Counted from the stretch's first letter, positions 34,566-46,984 are shown. The stretch: 64,000 nt of DNA from Bryopsis sp. KO-2023 (GCA_030272585.1 BSYQ01000001.1:2480001-2544000), one strand, 5' to 3'. The notes: generated by a model from the sequence alone, not told the origin. Made by a program: numbers and translations.

Positions 34566-37500
34566 GAAAAGAAAAAGCTATTGGAAGGGGTTGGAACTTA
34601 TATAAGATGGGTTGATTTTTTCTATCAAAAACAAAAGACACCAAGGCTTTTTCTCCGCATATCTCTTGGTGGGGGCAAGGAGTGTGGAATGCGATACGCA
34701 ATTGCCAATGATCCTCAAAAAACAAAAGAAGCATGTTAAAAGGATGGCCAAATCCACATCAATATATAATTTCAACATGCTATTTCTGGGTTGGAGGCCA
34801 ATCATTAAATTACATTTGGTGCTGTGTCAAATCAAATCAAACCAGGACAGACGTCCACCACCCTGACTAATTCTTTCCCCATGACTCAACCCTCTTCTCC
34901 CTTCATTCCTTATTTTCACACTAATCCATGGTGTCTCCATCTGCCTTCGACCTCTACTCTACTCATCGGCTCTTGCTTGTGGAACTCTTCATCATTCCAG
35001 ATCATCACATCCGCAGCAATTTGCAGATTCTTTATTATTCTCAGGGGGCCACAGTCCCCTTCAGCTCGTTTTATTTCGATTTCACATCTTTTTGCCATGA
35101 TTTGCAGTGCATCATCTCAGACTTCATGCAATGACATCTACGGCCAACTCTTGTAGCTTTCGCTCGCTTTCCCAAAATCCATGTTGCCTGCAAAGGAAGC
35201 AACTAAAAAAAATCAAGAAGATGAAGCCCTGACACTTGCACAGTTGATTTGTTTCTGTGATGCGTTGGGTGTGCAAGACATGAGGCACTCTTTTCTTTTT
35301 TATTCTGCTGGAACATACTGTTGAAAGTAAGCATGGTGTGAGGATAATCGGTCCAAGTGCTTTATAACCAAAGATATTTTTTGCTGAATTGATTGTCACC
35401 TCAGATCTCGGGCACCCCACTCCAGCCATGGCACTTACAACATCTGGAGTACGACTTGATCTGTACTTCCATGCTTCTTTTCCCAAAATTTTATCCACAA
35501 AAATTTCCCCAGGCCTGGCATCTGCTCTTGATGACTTCCTTTTCCAAAAAAACCTCTTTTTTCCAGTAGCACAATGCATCATTCTTCCCTTTTCCCAAAG
35601 CTTTCTAACTGGACACAGCGTAAAGAAATATAGTGAGCTCATTGATCACTGTCCCAGCAGCCCTATTTACTTCGAACATACAGACCTTTCAAAACAAATA
35701 GGGTCAGTTTTTTTGTTTAGTTCCTGGAAGTTTTGCCGTTCACACATCCATTCTCACCTTGTTTGATCACCATAGATCTCAGGCCAGCATTTCTCGAAAC
35801 AATGTGTGCTGGCCAGTCCTTGCTTCTTCCAAAAATCTCTTTATCATACCCTTACACATGCTTCCAAAGTGTATGTTTCCATCAACAATAATTTGACTGA
35901 TATCCAATGATGCTTTCTGCTCCAGCCTTAAATAAACTCCCATGCTGATCACACATCAGCCCATTGGTTGATGTGTGGCACTCCATTGCAGCTCCACAGT
36001 ATTGAAAAAATTGAAACAAGGAGAGAAAAACCATTCCTTGAGTGTCATAAGGTATTTTGTCTGTTGTCGATCGACTTCCTTGAGATTCACCAGAGTGTGT
36101 TGAGCTGCATTGATGAAGTCACCTTCCAGAAGAGGTGAATATGCATTGAGAAAAGTTTCGGCGTCGGCCAGCCAGTTTGAAGCTTTACATTGAGTACTGA
36201 GATAGGCTTGATATCAAGTCTTTCGAAAACAAAGGAAAAACTGAGCCTGATTTGTTTTGTGAAGCGCTCTCGTTAAGTTCACAGTTTCCCAAGGAAAACA
36301 ATTCGATGATTCATTGATGGACTGGATGTCTGACCTCACATTTTGATGAGCCAGAATTAGAAACCACAACAGTTGAAAATGATGCATAAAACAAAATCCT
36401 TTGCTTACTTATTTTTGCCCGTTGCGGCCGACATTTTAACGCAATGCAAGCCAATGTTGCAGCTCTGCTGAGAAGCAGATCTCCTTGACATTCGTTGCAA
36501 AAAGACTTGACCTTTCCAAAAATTCTCCATTTCCTTTCAACTTGAGGGATGCACAACATTTTTTCAATCTTCTCCACAGTTTGCAGCAGCTTGCTTCGAT
36601 TCAGCTTTTAAAAACGCAGCGATGCATCGATCTTGAGATTTAATGGGTCGTTAAAGGACTTCCATACAGCCCATTTTTTAATGAAAGAACAAGCAGTTGA
36701 GAAATGCCTCGGATTGAATCGAGCACAAATTTTGATATTTTTTGTTTACACAGTAGGAAAGGTACTTTCAATTGAACTTACTCAGGATTTTTTGAAAAAC
36801 GACGCTTCAAGGATTCTTTTGAAATACTCGTTGATCTTGGCAGAATTGTGTTTTTACCCAGCTCCGAACAGAACCTTTGGACTTGACGACTGCAACATTC
36901 TTGACAGGACGGAGTGATAAAACAACTTGACATTTTGATTCATTGGAATTTGTACAATGCTCCTTGCGAAATGATTGAGCCCGAAGGAAGTCGGGGGGTT
37001 GAGTGCCATACAGTAGATTGATTGCTGATATCGTCCAGATGATAAGTACCAGACTTGCTTTCTTCGAGTTCAGCGTTGAATACCGTTGATGCCTCTGATT
37101 GCATTTTGACTTGATCAGCCTGGTCCATGTATCCCAGCAGCTTCGACGTTTCACCCCCAAAGGCAGCATTTCTGAGTCACCTGCACATATCAAAACACAC
37201 TCAGAACATCACTGGTGCTCAAAGTCAACATAAAAAACTGAACTGTACAAAACAAATAAAAAATATCTCGAAAAAAAAGCAATCAGGAGCAAAGTCCAAG
37301 CATACTCAGAAGATTTTTTGTACCTTTTCGGATGATAGAAGTTCAGTCTGATGCGACTGCCTTGCTGACGGTCAGACATCCACTCCTCACAAGCAGCCTT
37401 TGGTCCAATGCTTCGATCTTCTCACCCAGTTTCTGACCCTCCGCATCTTCATAGGAAGCACGCCCTTTCCCTGGCTTTCAACGCCTCCAGCGCGTTTCTC

Positions 37501-37572
37501 TGGCTTCTTTTCTTACCTACCAACTATTTCCTTCCTATCCTTTTTTTTTTTTTTCTTTTTTAAACCTCACTA
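34566..37572. other. Gene-poor region with minus-strand coding-like fragments
   Basis: About 3 kb. On the - strand several segments have protein-like composition: 35098-34916 (ends REVEGRWRHHGLV-like, charged), 35642-35124, 36577-36311, and 37170-36975, where a frame reads NAAFGGETSKLLGYMDQADQ and continues hydrophilic. I could not chain them through splice sites into one protein or recognise a family, so I leave them as possible remnants of a gene or a mobile element. Confidence 0.35.
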
Positions 37573-38143
37573 GTACCCCCACCCCTGTTGTAACTGCATC
37601 GAATTGGACTTCCCACCTAGGGGACCAGTCCTGCACACCGGGCTCTGTCGGGGGCTCCGTTTCAGCTCCTTGACTCGGTCTTCGGTCTTCGGGCTTCAGG
37701 GTCATCGGGGGCTTCGGTCTCGGGAGCTTGGGCTTGGGCGGCACCTGTTGCGTGGGGCAAGGAGACCACAGTGCCTCCTTGCCCCACAACACCAATGAAC
37801 AGTCAATAGATTGCTTTCTTAAGGATTGAAAAGAAACAAGCACAACAGAAAAAAATCAGCAAGAAAAATACATACCATAGCCCATGAGCTTGAAATGGTG
37901 GAGGGGTCCAAGAGAAGCCCTCCAGTGAATTCGGCACGTCTTGAGGCACAGGCACAGGCTCCGGCTCCGGCACAGGCACAGGCTTGGACTGGGGGTATGG
38001 GGAAAAAAGGGGGCACGGGGTTAAGAGGGGCGGGGACTGGGGGGCATGGTGTGGAGGACGGTCCCTCTAGGCAGGAAGACCCCGGGCGTTGAAACCTATG
38101 CGCACTGAGTGATTGATTGATTGTAAACCAGGGGTGGGGGTAC
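37573..38143. mobile_element. TIR element, copy A (15-bp terminal inverted repeats)
   Basis: GTACCCCCACCCCTG (37573-37587) is exactly inverted as CAGGGGTGGGGGTAC (38129-38143). TA flanks both outer ends. The inside contains (GGCACA)n and (CCGGCT)n short repeats and a T/A-rich part. The closely similar copy lies at 39921-40477. No transposase is seen. The homology between the copies stops close to the left TIR (from there to about 37620 only the TIR itself matches) but runs on beyond the right TIR to about 38483. Confidence 0.7.
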
Positions 38144-38483
38144 TAACCTAATATGCGACGGTGCTCCTCAGTCCCCCAGATCCGGTTTTTTCTGTGAACA
38201 AAGTATTTCATAAAACAAACTCCTCTCTTCTTCGACCTATTTTTTTCTTTTTTTTTCCCTCTCTGAAATGGTAATATTTTCTGAAACCAAGAAACTCTGC
38301 TGTTGCTACTTCTTCATATTTGAGATTTTTTTTTCCTATCAACCAGTGGGGAGTGAATCCTCACACCATGTCGCATCCTAGCCTTCTCTGATATTTTTTT
38401 TTCAATACTTTTTTAAAGTTTCTTTTCTCCCTAGATTCTAATTGTTTTTTTTTTCCCCTCCAAATATATATATTGGCACACAG
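38144..38483. repeat. Flanking part of the long direct repeat, copy A
   Basis: This 340-base segment next to the right TIR is also present next to copy B (40478-40852), ending at ATTGGCACACAGT in both. It is rich in T/C runs. Confidence 0.8.
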
Positions 38484-39920
38484 TTGGTATCCAAAGTCTG
38501 TCCAGTTCAGCTTTTAACCGCAAGGTCTGATTACTCCTCTGTCAGCCAGCATCCTGCCAGCTCTTGACGAATCAAACAGCCCTACATCCAGCAGGAGACA
38601 AAATCAACACATTTTCAGGATGGGGGTATATCTCTGTGTGCGCAAAACCGCACTCCCAGGCAAGAAAAACGAAAGATAATTCTTCAAAACAAACACTTCT
38701 GCAATTACCAGCCCAGGAGGGTATCACTGGAAGCAGCCAATGAAAGCACTAAAATAGAATTTCACAGAAAACCCAATGCAAGCAGAAGCGCGAGGCAGAA
38801 CTCACCTTTTCATTTTTTCAGGGCAAAGGCCTCCCATTCCAATATCCCAAAAGCATTCATCGCTCAGTATCACCAGCCAGATACAATTCAGAATCTACAG
38901 AACCACGTCTTTTTGAATTCAACCTCAAATGAGAGCTCCCTGTGGCTGATGTTGAGAACCTCTTGTCTTGCAGCAATTGGTGATCGCCTTTCTTGGGATT
39001 CAATGACATATGTCTTTTGCAGTGTTGCAAAGCTCCCCACCAAATATTGACAGAAAACTTGAGACAAGCTTCCTCCATCTCTTTCTCAGAAATGGTTCTT
39101 CCAATGCCGAAAAAAAAGCGCAGTGCTTGCTGATTGTGCAGTTGTTTGAGAACACCGGGCTCAGTTAGATTTGAATACAAAACTCTCCATGCAGTCTCGG
39201 TGCAGGGAAATGTAACCACCAATGGTTTTTGAAATACGAACAAGGAACCCAGTGTTGGCTTGGAAGACTATTCGTTGCAGTCAGATCAACATATTTGCAT
39301 GAATTGTGGCCCAGAAGAACCCGGCCAGGAAATGAAGAAAATAGCTCCAGTTGAATTAATGACCAAGACTCCATGTTGTGGTCAGGTAGAATAATAACGA
39401 AGATGTTTGCCACAAGCCCAGGGGCTCTGAATTTGAGGTGGCTGAGTTACATCGATAGGTATGATATTCACTTGAATGCATCTTGAAATCATGTTGCAAA
39501 AAACAAGAACTTGGTTTTTTAAACAGAACGTCACCCAACAGATCTGGGCAGCAAAGTAGGATCACTTCCAAACCCGGCGATCTCGCCAAAACCCACCCAG
39601 CCAACTTTGCAACGAGGTGTTGGACAAAAATGATGCTACCGTTGAAAACTGAATGCCAGACTGGACTGATGGAGACTTTGTCCATGAATATTCAGAATAT
39701 TCAGAGTTACAGATATTTTCATGTTAAGGAAAGCAGCAACCAGAGGCCTCAAAACTTGAAGGAGGCCAAACAGATTTGACCGATGTTTGATAACAATTGT
39801 CGAATTGAATTTGCTCCATGAAGTACAACCCATATATATTAACAAGTTGCAGTTTGCCATCTTCCACTTTAGGTGCTCGAACGAACCACTTATTTACGCC
39901 TTGGCTTTTTTTCCATGCTT
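38484..39920. other. Unique spacer between the two long repeats
   Basis: 1.4 kb without a recognised gene. On the - strand 39243-38857 is open for 128 residues (includes CTETAWRVLYSNLTEPGVLK) and reads like protein, and 39685-39356 is open for 109 residues. No domain, start context or splice chain supports a gene. They may be coding remnants of an element lying between the two repeats. Confidence 0.35.
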
Positions 39921-40477
39921 TACCCCCACCCCTGATTTTCGTTGAAGGGGGTCCCCTGCCCAGGGGACCAGTCCTGCACACCGGGCTCTGTCGGGGCTCC
40001 GTTTCAGCTCCTTGACTCGGTCTTCGGTCTTCGGGGGCTTCAGGGTCATCGGGGGCTTCGGGCTTGGGCTTGGGCGGCACCTGTTGCGTGGGGCAAGGAG
40101 ACCACAGTGCCTCCTTACCCCACAACACCAATGAACGGTCAATAAATCGTTTTCTTAAGAATTGAAAAGAAACAAGCACAACAGAAAAAAATCAGCAAGA
40201 AAAATACATACCATAGCCCATGAGCTTGAAACGGTGGAGGGGTCCTCAAGAGAAGCCCTCCAGTGATTTGGCCACGGTCTTGAAGGCACAGGCACAGGCT
40301 CCGGCACAGGCACAGGCTTGGACTGGGGGTATGGGGAAAAAAGGGGGCACGGGGTTAAGAGGGGCAGGGACTGGGGGGCTTGGTGTGGAGGACGGTCCCT
40401 CCAGGCAGGAAGACCCCGGGCGTTGAAACCTATGCACACTGAACGAATGATTGATTGTAAACCAGGGGTGGGGGTAC
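39921..40477. mobile_element. TIR element, copy B
   Basis: TACCCCCACCCCTG (39921-39934) is inverted as CAGGGGTGGGGGTA (40463-40476). The interior matches copy A closely (shared GGGGACCAGTCCTGCACACC, GTGGGGCAAGGAGACCACAG and GGCACAGGCACAGGCT blocks), with small indels of the simple repeats. Confidence 0.7.
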
Positions 40478-40852
40478 TAACCTAAAATGCGACGGTGCTC
40501 CTCAGTCCCCAAAATCTGGTTTTTTCTGTGAACTATTTCATAAACAAACTCCTCTCTTCTTCGACCTGTTTTTTTCTTTTTTTTTTCCCTCTCTACTCCT
40601 TTTTTTACCCAGTTCTGATTCGTGAAATGAAATTTTTTTCTGAAACCAAGAAACATTTGCTGTTGCTGCTTTTTCATATTTCATATTTGAGATTTTTTTT
40701 TCTACCTATTAACAGTGGGGAGTGAATCCTCACACCATGTCGCATCCTAGCCTCCTCTCATATCTTTTTTTCAATACTTTTTTCAAGTTTCTTTTCTCCC
40801 TAGATTTCATTTGTTTTTTCCCCTCCTCCAAATATATCAATTGGCACACAGT
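40478..40852. repeat. Flanking part of the long direct repeat, copy B
   Basis: Matches 38144-38483, with additions in the T/C-rich part. The end at ATTGGCACACAGT coincides with copy A. Confidence 0.8.
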
Positions 40853-41672
40853 AAGATTTTCAAAGACGCAATTTAACTGATTCCACTCCTTAAGCCGAAT
40901 GGAGGCCAATTGCGTAACTCGGTCAGTTTGCATATTTTGTTGAAAAAGATTTCGAGAGTGGCCAAGAAAAGAAAAGAAGCCTTCGGAAATCAAGAACTCG
41001 GTTTGATGGAGTCGAATACTTCACATGTTTCTTGGCGGAAAAGGAAAATGCACAACAGGCGGAAAGCTTGGGGCGGAGGGCACCCTCCTAACCAGTCCAG
41101 TGGAGTGTTGCGCTCTTGCGGAAGCGTAAACCGGGCCTCCGTTACGCGAAGGAACGCAAAGAAAATTGCGGGAGGGGGTGGGGAGACCGAAGAATTGCGG
41201 CGGATGACAGATTGACACGAACGCCCACCCCTGAAGCCTCATTTAGATAATGGAAAAATTAAATTCTACACACAGCAAGCTCAATCAGCTTACGTACGAG
41301 GCAACCAACCTCGTGCGCAGCTATTTTTGGACGGAGGCGTTGACACTCTTTGGACAAGGAATGGAGCAGACAGTCTTTTTTTTTCTTGGATCATTTCTCA
41401 GCCGGGACGCTATTCTTAGCATGTGCCAGGGGTGCGAACCCAGAATTCGATTCAATGGAATCTGACTGCTCAACGGTACCCACCGAGCCTGAAGGCATTG
41501 ACTGATGGCTAATAAACATAAGCATGGATTTGTATGGTGAATAAGGGAATAAAGCCTGGTCTGCCCTTCATTCCAACCATCAGGTCTTGATTGTTGAGAA
41601 ACATCATCAAAAATTGAAAGCTTCTTTCACCCTCAGAATCATCCTCCCAGAAAGAGGTTACATCCGATAATT
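40853..41672. other. Intergenic region
   Basis: No gene recognised. About 41040-41230 is richer in CpG. A degenerate tRNA-like sequence on the - strand near 41430-41495 was considered and rejected. Confidence 0.4.
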
Positions 41673-41802
41673 CCCCCCCCCCCCCCCCCCTTCCTTCAGT
41701 TCAAACAACTTATTAAGTTGCCACTCATAGCTCCCAACCCCCCCCCCCCCCCCCTCAGTTCAAACAACTTATTAAGTTGCCACTCATGCCACTCATAGCT
41801 AT
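41673..41802. repeat. Poly(C)-anchored tandem duplication
   Basis: Two poly(C) runs of 16-18 bases (about 41673-41690 and 41738-41754) are each followed by TCAGTTCAAACAACTTATTA and AGTTGCCACTCATAGCT. The unit is about 65 bases. The second copy has a small internal duplication of CCACTCAT. Confidence 0.9.
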
Positions 41803-41905
41803 GCAGTTGTGCATCCCTCCAAAAACAGCGATTGGTCGCAACAACACCCTTCAATGAAAAACAGACAAAAACACAGCAATTCACAGGGCTCGTTTGTTGG
41901 TAGAT

Positions 41906-42158
41906 TCATTTGCACGTATGCCCAAAGTCATCAAGCTGTGATGGGTCCAGCGTAGCCCTCATGTGTGGAGGCGTATTTGTCCAGGAGGTGCTGGACATGA
42001 TGGGGGGATATGCAGGTTTTTTGCCATCACAGCAGAAAGGGATGACCTCCACCAGAGTTTCGAAATTCGGATTGTAAAACAACGGAGCGGAATATCTGAC
42101 TCTTTCTTCCAAATTCAGCACTCGATGAACGGTGGACATGAATTTCCCATTGGTCCAT
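41906..42158 (-). pseudogene. Orphan C-terminal exon of a 2-oxoglutarate/Fe(II) dioxygenase
   Basis: The - strand frame after an AG acceptor at 42159-42160 reads (R)WTNGKFMSTVHRVLN, ERVRYSAPLFYNPNFETLVE and KPAYPPI, then stops at 41906. This is the C-terminus of the plant-type 2OG-Fe(II) dioxygenase family: the His of STVHRV is the distal iron ligand and RYSAPLF holds the Arg-x-Ser 2-oxoglutarate contact. The HxD-containing part that should precede it is not found in the 800 bases up to the end of UVRAG (42958). The segment is thus either a fragment of a dead gene or a distant exon, but the UVRAG gene on the same strand makes the latter unlikely. Confidence 0.65.
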
Positions 42159-42957
42159 CTATGTCATGCCAAAACCACCAAGAAAAAACAGTGGCTTTTC
42201 CCCAACAGATGTGAAATATGAATTGGTGCCAAGCATCATCGGACGCGTTAGATGATCAAAATCCACCAGCAATTTTATGCTCATAAAAATTCTCAGGTGG
42301 CAATTATCACCATAGAGGACCTGGGAAACACCACTAATAGAATAGAACACTGTGAAGAATTTGAGCTACAGACAGGCTTTGAACAAAGGCAAGATTTAGA
42401 ATGATATCCACACAGGCAGACAAGAGTAGGAAGAATCCACAAAACAGTTTCTACAAATAAAATCCCGGATGGATAAGACATCCCCATGTGTTGGATGATT
42501 TTATCTCCTCAAAGAAACACTCATCACGCTGGTCAAATACACCCACTAAAGACCCCCCCCCCCCTCTTGAGTAGATAATGCCGCTGACAAGGCTTGCAAG
42601 ATCAACTAGCCTACCAATTCAGTCAAAGTCCTCTGTGGAAATTAAGAAAATGAAAATGAAAACCAAAAGAATATACTGCTGCCCTACCACACCGAAGCCC
42701 TATCCTTCCTGTTTCTTTTTTTTTTTTCTCACCCAGGTGCACAAAGAAAGCTGTTCATTGCAGAACTCCAATAAACAACGTAGCTCCTAACCACAATCCT
42801 TTCACTGCTGCAAGCAAAAACCTACAAATTTTCTTCATCTTTTTTGCTTGAAAACACTTACCTCCTAATGTCCCACTCCAAAACTAGAACAAGAACGCCC
42901 CATTCGTTCAAAACTTCCTTTCCCCCCCATCCGTTCCTCTGAACGCTCCCCAGTCAG
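42159..42957. other. Region between the dioxygenase exon and UVRAG
   Basis: I searched the - strand for HxD and N-terminal dioxygenase blocks and found none. A poly(C) run lies at about 42551-42562. It otherwise holds the UVRAG 3' flank. Confidence 0.4.
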
Positions 42958-45900
42958 TCATGTACGTGCACTGTGTGTCAGCCCTGAGTACGCTGCAGCT
43001 ACCAAATTATACAAATCCTGGAGGACGTATTTGGATCCGTTTGGTTTAATGCCATGCGCACACAGCAACTGCTGGATATCTTTTCCCAGGAGAAACACAG
43101 CGAAAGCAAATCTGGAGCGGTTCGTTCCTTTGTAGTAGAGAGTGAACTCCGTCGGCTCTGCAACCACTTCCCCCGATTGGCCCGACCTCCGTTTCTGTTT
43201 TTGCATCGTCATCCAAGTTCCTGCAAAACAGATTTCATGTTATATTACATTCCTGGCTTTTTTTTCAGTTTTTTCCTTGCTGAAAGGCCCAAAACCAAAA
43301 GGTGTGAACATCAAACTCAATAAAACAAAGGGAAAACCACCGACAAGCTCCGTGTGGAGGTAATCGACCCATTTAGATGCTTTTCCGCAACAGAAAGGCT
43401 CCCAAACACACAAGGTTAGCTGACTTCCAACCAGAAATTCCTTACATGAACACAAGCATATCCATGAGTCCCCCCCCCCACCCCCTTTTTTCAAAGATCA
43501 GTTGGATTCCCCCCATCGAGCATCATAATGTAACTCACCCGTAGAGGAAGAGGCTTTCTCCTCGGATGGTGCACAATTATAAATGAGGGACATCGATCCT
43601 CTAGATCTGATCGGATATCTCAATGGGACATCCAGGTATTTCGAGCACAAATTGGTGACATGGGCGACATATCCCAAGGCGGCCGCGGCCCGATGGCAGA
43701 GCTCGGGGTCGCTGGACCATCCTATCACTCCATTTCGCACCAATTCCACCAGCTGAGGGGTCAATTCCAACCCCACGATCGAAAGGAATCCTTCAGATCT
43801 CTCCAGTGGCCTTCAGAAAAACAAAACAAACTAAAAAACCTTGCACTTTTGACACAAGAGGTAAAAACTTTGATGCATGCAACAACGCCATATTTATATT
43901 TATCGTATTTATTCTTTTATTTTTTGGGGGGGAGGGGGGTTCTTGATGCTGATGACATGCAATCCAGAAACTTCAAAAAACCATGCAGGATGATATGAGA
44001 AATGCTCGGTCCACCTCACGAACTGCACCGGAAGATCAAATCGATAATGGAAATTACGCCGTTGGGTTGAGATGATTCCCAGTACCTTGGGTTTTTGATG
44101 TGCATGGTGGGGTCTTCTCGGCCAGTGAACCACCATTGATTGAAACTTTCCTCCAAGTGGTCCCGATCGGTGGAGGACGCTCGAGGTCCAAGAGCATAGA
44201 TGTTCAAAAGAGTGGTTACCAGACGGCAGCGCCTCGCAACCAGTTGTGACTGAAGGTCTGCTCAAAAACACGAACCCCCTCAATTTGAAAAAGCCAGTGG
44301 ATTGCTGCATGTAAACCGGTTAAGAAGCTTGTGGGGAGGGTTTTACAAGGTTGTGAAAGCCCCATTTTCTATGGGTTTAAATATTGAATGAGAAGAGAGC
44401 ATGGATCCTACCACGTAATCTCCCCACTCCTTGAGGTCCAGCAAGCACCTGGTCAGCAGCTGCCCATCTATAGCAGGTCCCCTATCGAGAAGAACAAAAC
44501 CAAAAGTAAGAATCACTCCAGCTTGCTCTGTCTTTATGTCATTGTTTGCATGGCTTAACTTCCATATATCATTCAACAAAACTCGACCGCCCCACGACTG
44601 GATATAATCAGCAAGAACACAAAGCTGATGAAATAAAGAGGTGGAAGACCAGCCCAAAGAAAGCAAGATGGAAGGAAAAAAAAAGCGAGTTGTGCTGCAA
44701 AAAACCTACAAGCAAACCTGGAGAGCGCTCACAGCATCGTCCATCGCGGTGGACCGGGCCACTTCCCGATTCAGCTCCGATTTCCATCTGGATCTCAGCT
44801 GCGCCAGTTTAGATTCGGCAGCATCCCCCCGAGCCTTCCACTCGGTGGCGCTGTCCCTAGCTTCCCTCAAATGCAGAATGTGCTGATGCCTTTCCTCCTT
44901 TTCTCTGAGGACGTCGCTCACATACCTAAACAAAACCAAATCTTTAGCCCCTCCAATAGCTAATCGCACTTCGAATATCCCGCAAATTTGCATTGACACC
45001 AACCAACCACATGCTTTCGATTTCTCAAAGATCTGAATTCAGATTTCATTCTCTACTTGTGCAATCGCCGGTGCCTCTCCGTGACCTCGCACAGCCCTCC
45101 ATGTGAATTGAGCAGCCGGTGTATGTCCCCTCTTCGCTCCATTAGGTTGTAAGGTTTCGTCTCGGACTGCGAGATTTCGTACAGGGATTCTTCCCCGGCT
45201 GTTTCTAGAGGTGGCAGGTGGGGTGCAGAAGATGAAGAGCTCAAACGACCACCACCACCACCACCTTGAGGATCCGCAGGAGAGGTCGATGTCTGACCTG
45301 CTTCGCTCAAATTGTTCATAGATGGAACCTGAATGAAACGAAAAAAACTCAACCTATTATTTTTTTTAATTATTGGGATGGATCGGCCTTTTTTGTTGCA
45401 AAAATCCTGAGAAATGAAAATTCTGTGGGAAGCATCGTTGCGGGAAGCACAACAAAGCAAAACAGTCACAAGTATTAAAAATCGTACATGTCTCCAGATT
45501 TTGCTCTGGATTCTGGTTTGGAAGAAGGCTCTTAATCCCCCTTCTCGAGATTTTGCTTCGGAAGGCACGGTTTCATCGTCCCCGATCGCTGAAGCCAAAG
45601 CTCCGGTGGCTGCTCTTTCAGCATCCCCGTTCGACAAAGCAAAGGAATGGTCCTCGGCAACGATGCATTCCACGTCGTCCGGCACCCCAAACAACCCATC
45701 AGCGAGTTGAAACTGAACGCCCCCTGCAAACAAAATGTGGAAAGAAAAAAAATTGACATGGGCTGCTTCATCCTAACCACATTTTGTTGGAAGAATATCT
45801 CTAGTGTTTTTTCTGATCAGGTTTCAAAGGAATGGGAAACCTTCAATCAATAATCAATGCCAGTTTTTTGTTTTGTTTTTTTTTGGGGGGGGGCGCTTAA

Positions 45901-46984
45901 CAAGCACGGGTTTTGCATTAGGCTTCCTTTGCTTCAGGATTTTTTATTTTTTTTTAAACATAAGAAATTGAAAAAAGAAAGGATAAAGTAAAAGGAATGT
46001 TGAATTCAGTCTGTCATTTCCTCACTTTCGGAGCTCCATGGAACAAGTTGGTTGAGATTAACCGCCAAATCCACGATCTTTTCATATCTGGAATCATCCA
46101 GCGACGTTTCTTGGGGATTGCATGGTCCCTCTAAATTCACAAAAAAGCAAGATTCACGCTCCCTTCATCCCAAATCGATTTTTCCCCATTATTGCCAATC
46201 AAACTGAACTTCTTCTTTTCCATTCCTTTCAACCATGGAGGTTTACGGGAACAATCATGCTTGTTGAGGTTGTGCCAGGAAATGGCGAAGCCTTACCACC
46301 AGTTCTGACTAGAAATGCCCGCAAGACAATGATTCCAGATTGACGACCATTAAGCATTTGGGGAGAAGCCACAGACAAATCAATTTCCACTGGACTCCAT
46401 TGCACAGAGGATCCAAACGGTACCTGTCAGCAAATCAAGTTCAACTCATGTTGGTTGGTGCTCCTTGTACATTCCCTGAGATAAATTTCCCATCAGCAGG
46501 ACCAGCATTCACAGTTGAATAGATTGCATCCATTTCTTATCCACCTGGTTTCATTTGTGGATGCAACACACATTGCTGCAACCACAAATGATTTTCACTG
46601 GATCTATGCCAAGCAAACGCGCGCGTCACTGACCTTTTCGCTCCTGTATGCCAGGAGCAGACTCGAATCGTTCTCATGCTCTCTGCAAAGCACTTCGAAA
46701 AAAGCTTCGCCTGGCTCACCAGTGGAAGTCGTCCCCAACAGACGGATTCCTTTCAAATGCCGGAGACGTCTATGCGGCCTCTAAACCAGACCATAATTCC
46801 ATAAGCGTATTGAGCGACATTGGCGCAAGCGATCCCGTTGAGCACGACACAGAGCCAGAGGACAACAACCAACGACGAGGAGAACCCAACTCACAAATCC
46901 AAGACGTTTCGACGCAAACATTTCTTCGACTATGCGAACAGCGTCGTCAAATCCTCTCTGCGCTGTGTGTCGCTTTTTTTCCAC
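42958..46984 (-). CDS. UVRAG: UVRAG/VPS38, class III PI3-kinase complex II subunit
   Basis: Subunit of the Vps34-Beclin1(Atg6)-Vps15 complex on endosomes, with roles in endocytic sorting and autophagosome maturation. Exons on the - strand: 46984-46895, 46780-46634, 46423-46297, 46130-46026, 45723-45488, 45328-45057, 44925-44710, 44481-44412, 44249-44086, 43798-43539, 43220-42958. These total 1950 bases, 649 residues, with consistent phases. N-terminus has HRRLRHLKGI and a C2-like region (SVQWSPVEIDLSVAS). A Gly/Ser linker follows (about 45240), then a coiled coil (YVSDVLREKEERHQHILHLR onward) and ARRCRLVTTLLNIYALGP. The C-terminal BARA-like half has AAALGYVAHVTNLCSKYLDV, PLRYPI and RFAFAVFLLGKDIQQLL, matching human UVRAG blocks in order. 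Exon 7 could end at 44718 instead of 44710; only 44710 keeps the frame. Longer than Arabidopsis VPS38, near the human length. Confidence 0.93.

Noticed and set aside
41425-41500. tRNA gene on the - strand (GAGCAGTCAGATTCC, then TGGGTTCGCACCC)
   Set aside because: A D-stem-like GCTC/GAGC and a T-arm-like hairpin are present, but the B-box has a mismatch, the D loop is too long, the anticodon stem is poor and no acceptor stem forms. At best it is a decayed tRNA or SINE piece.
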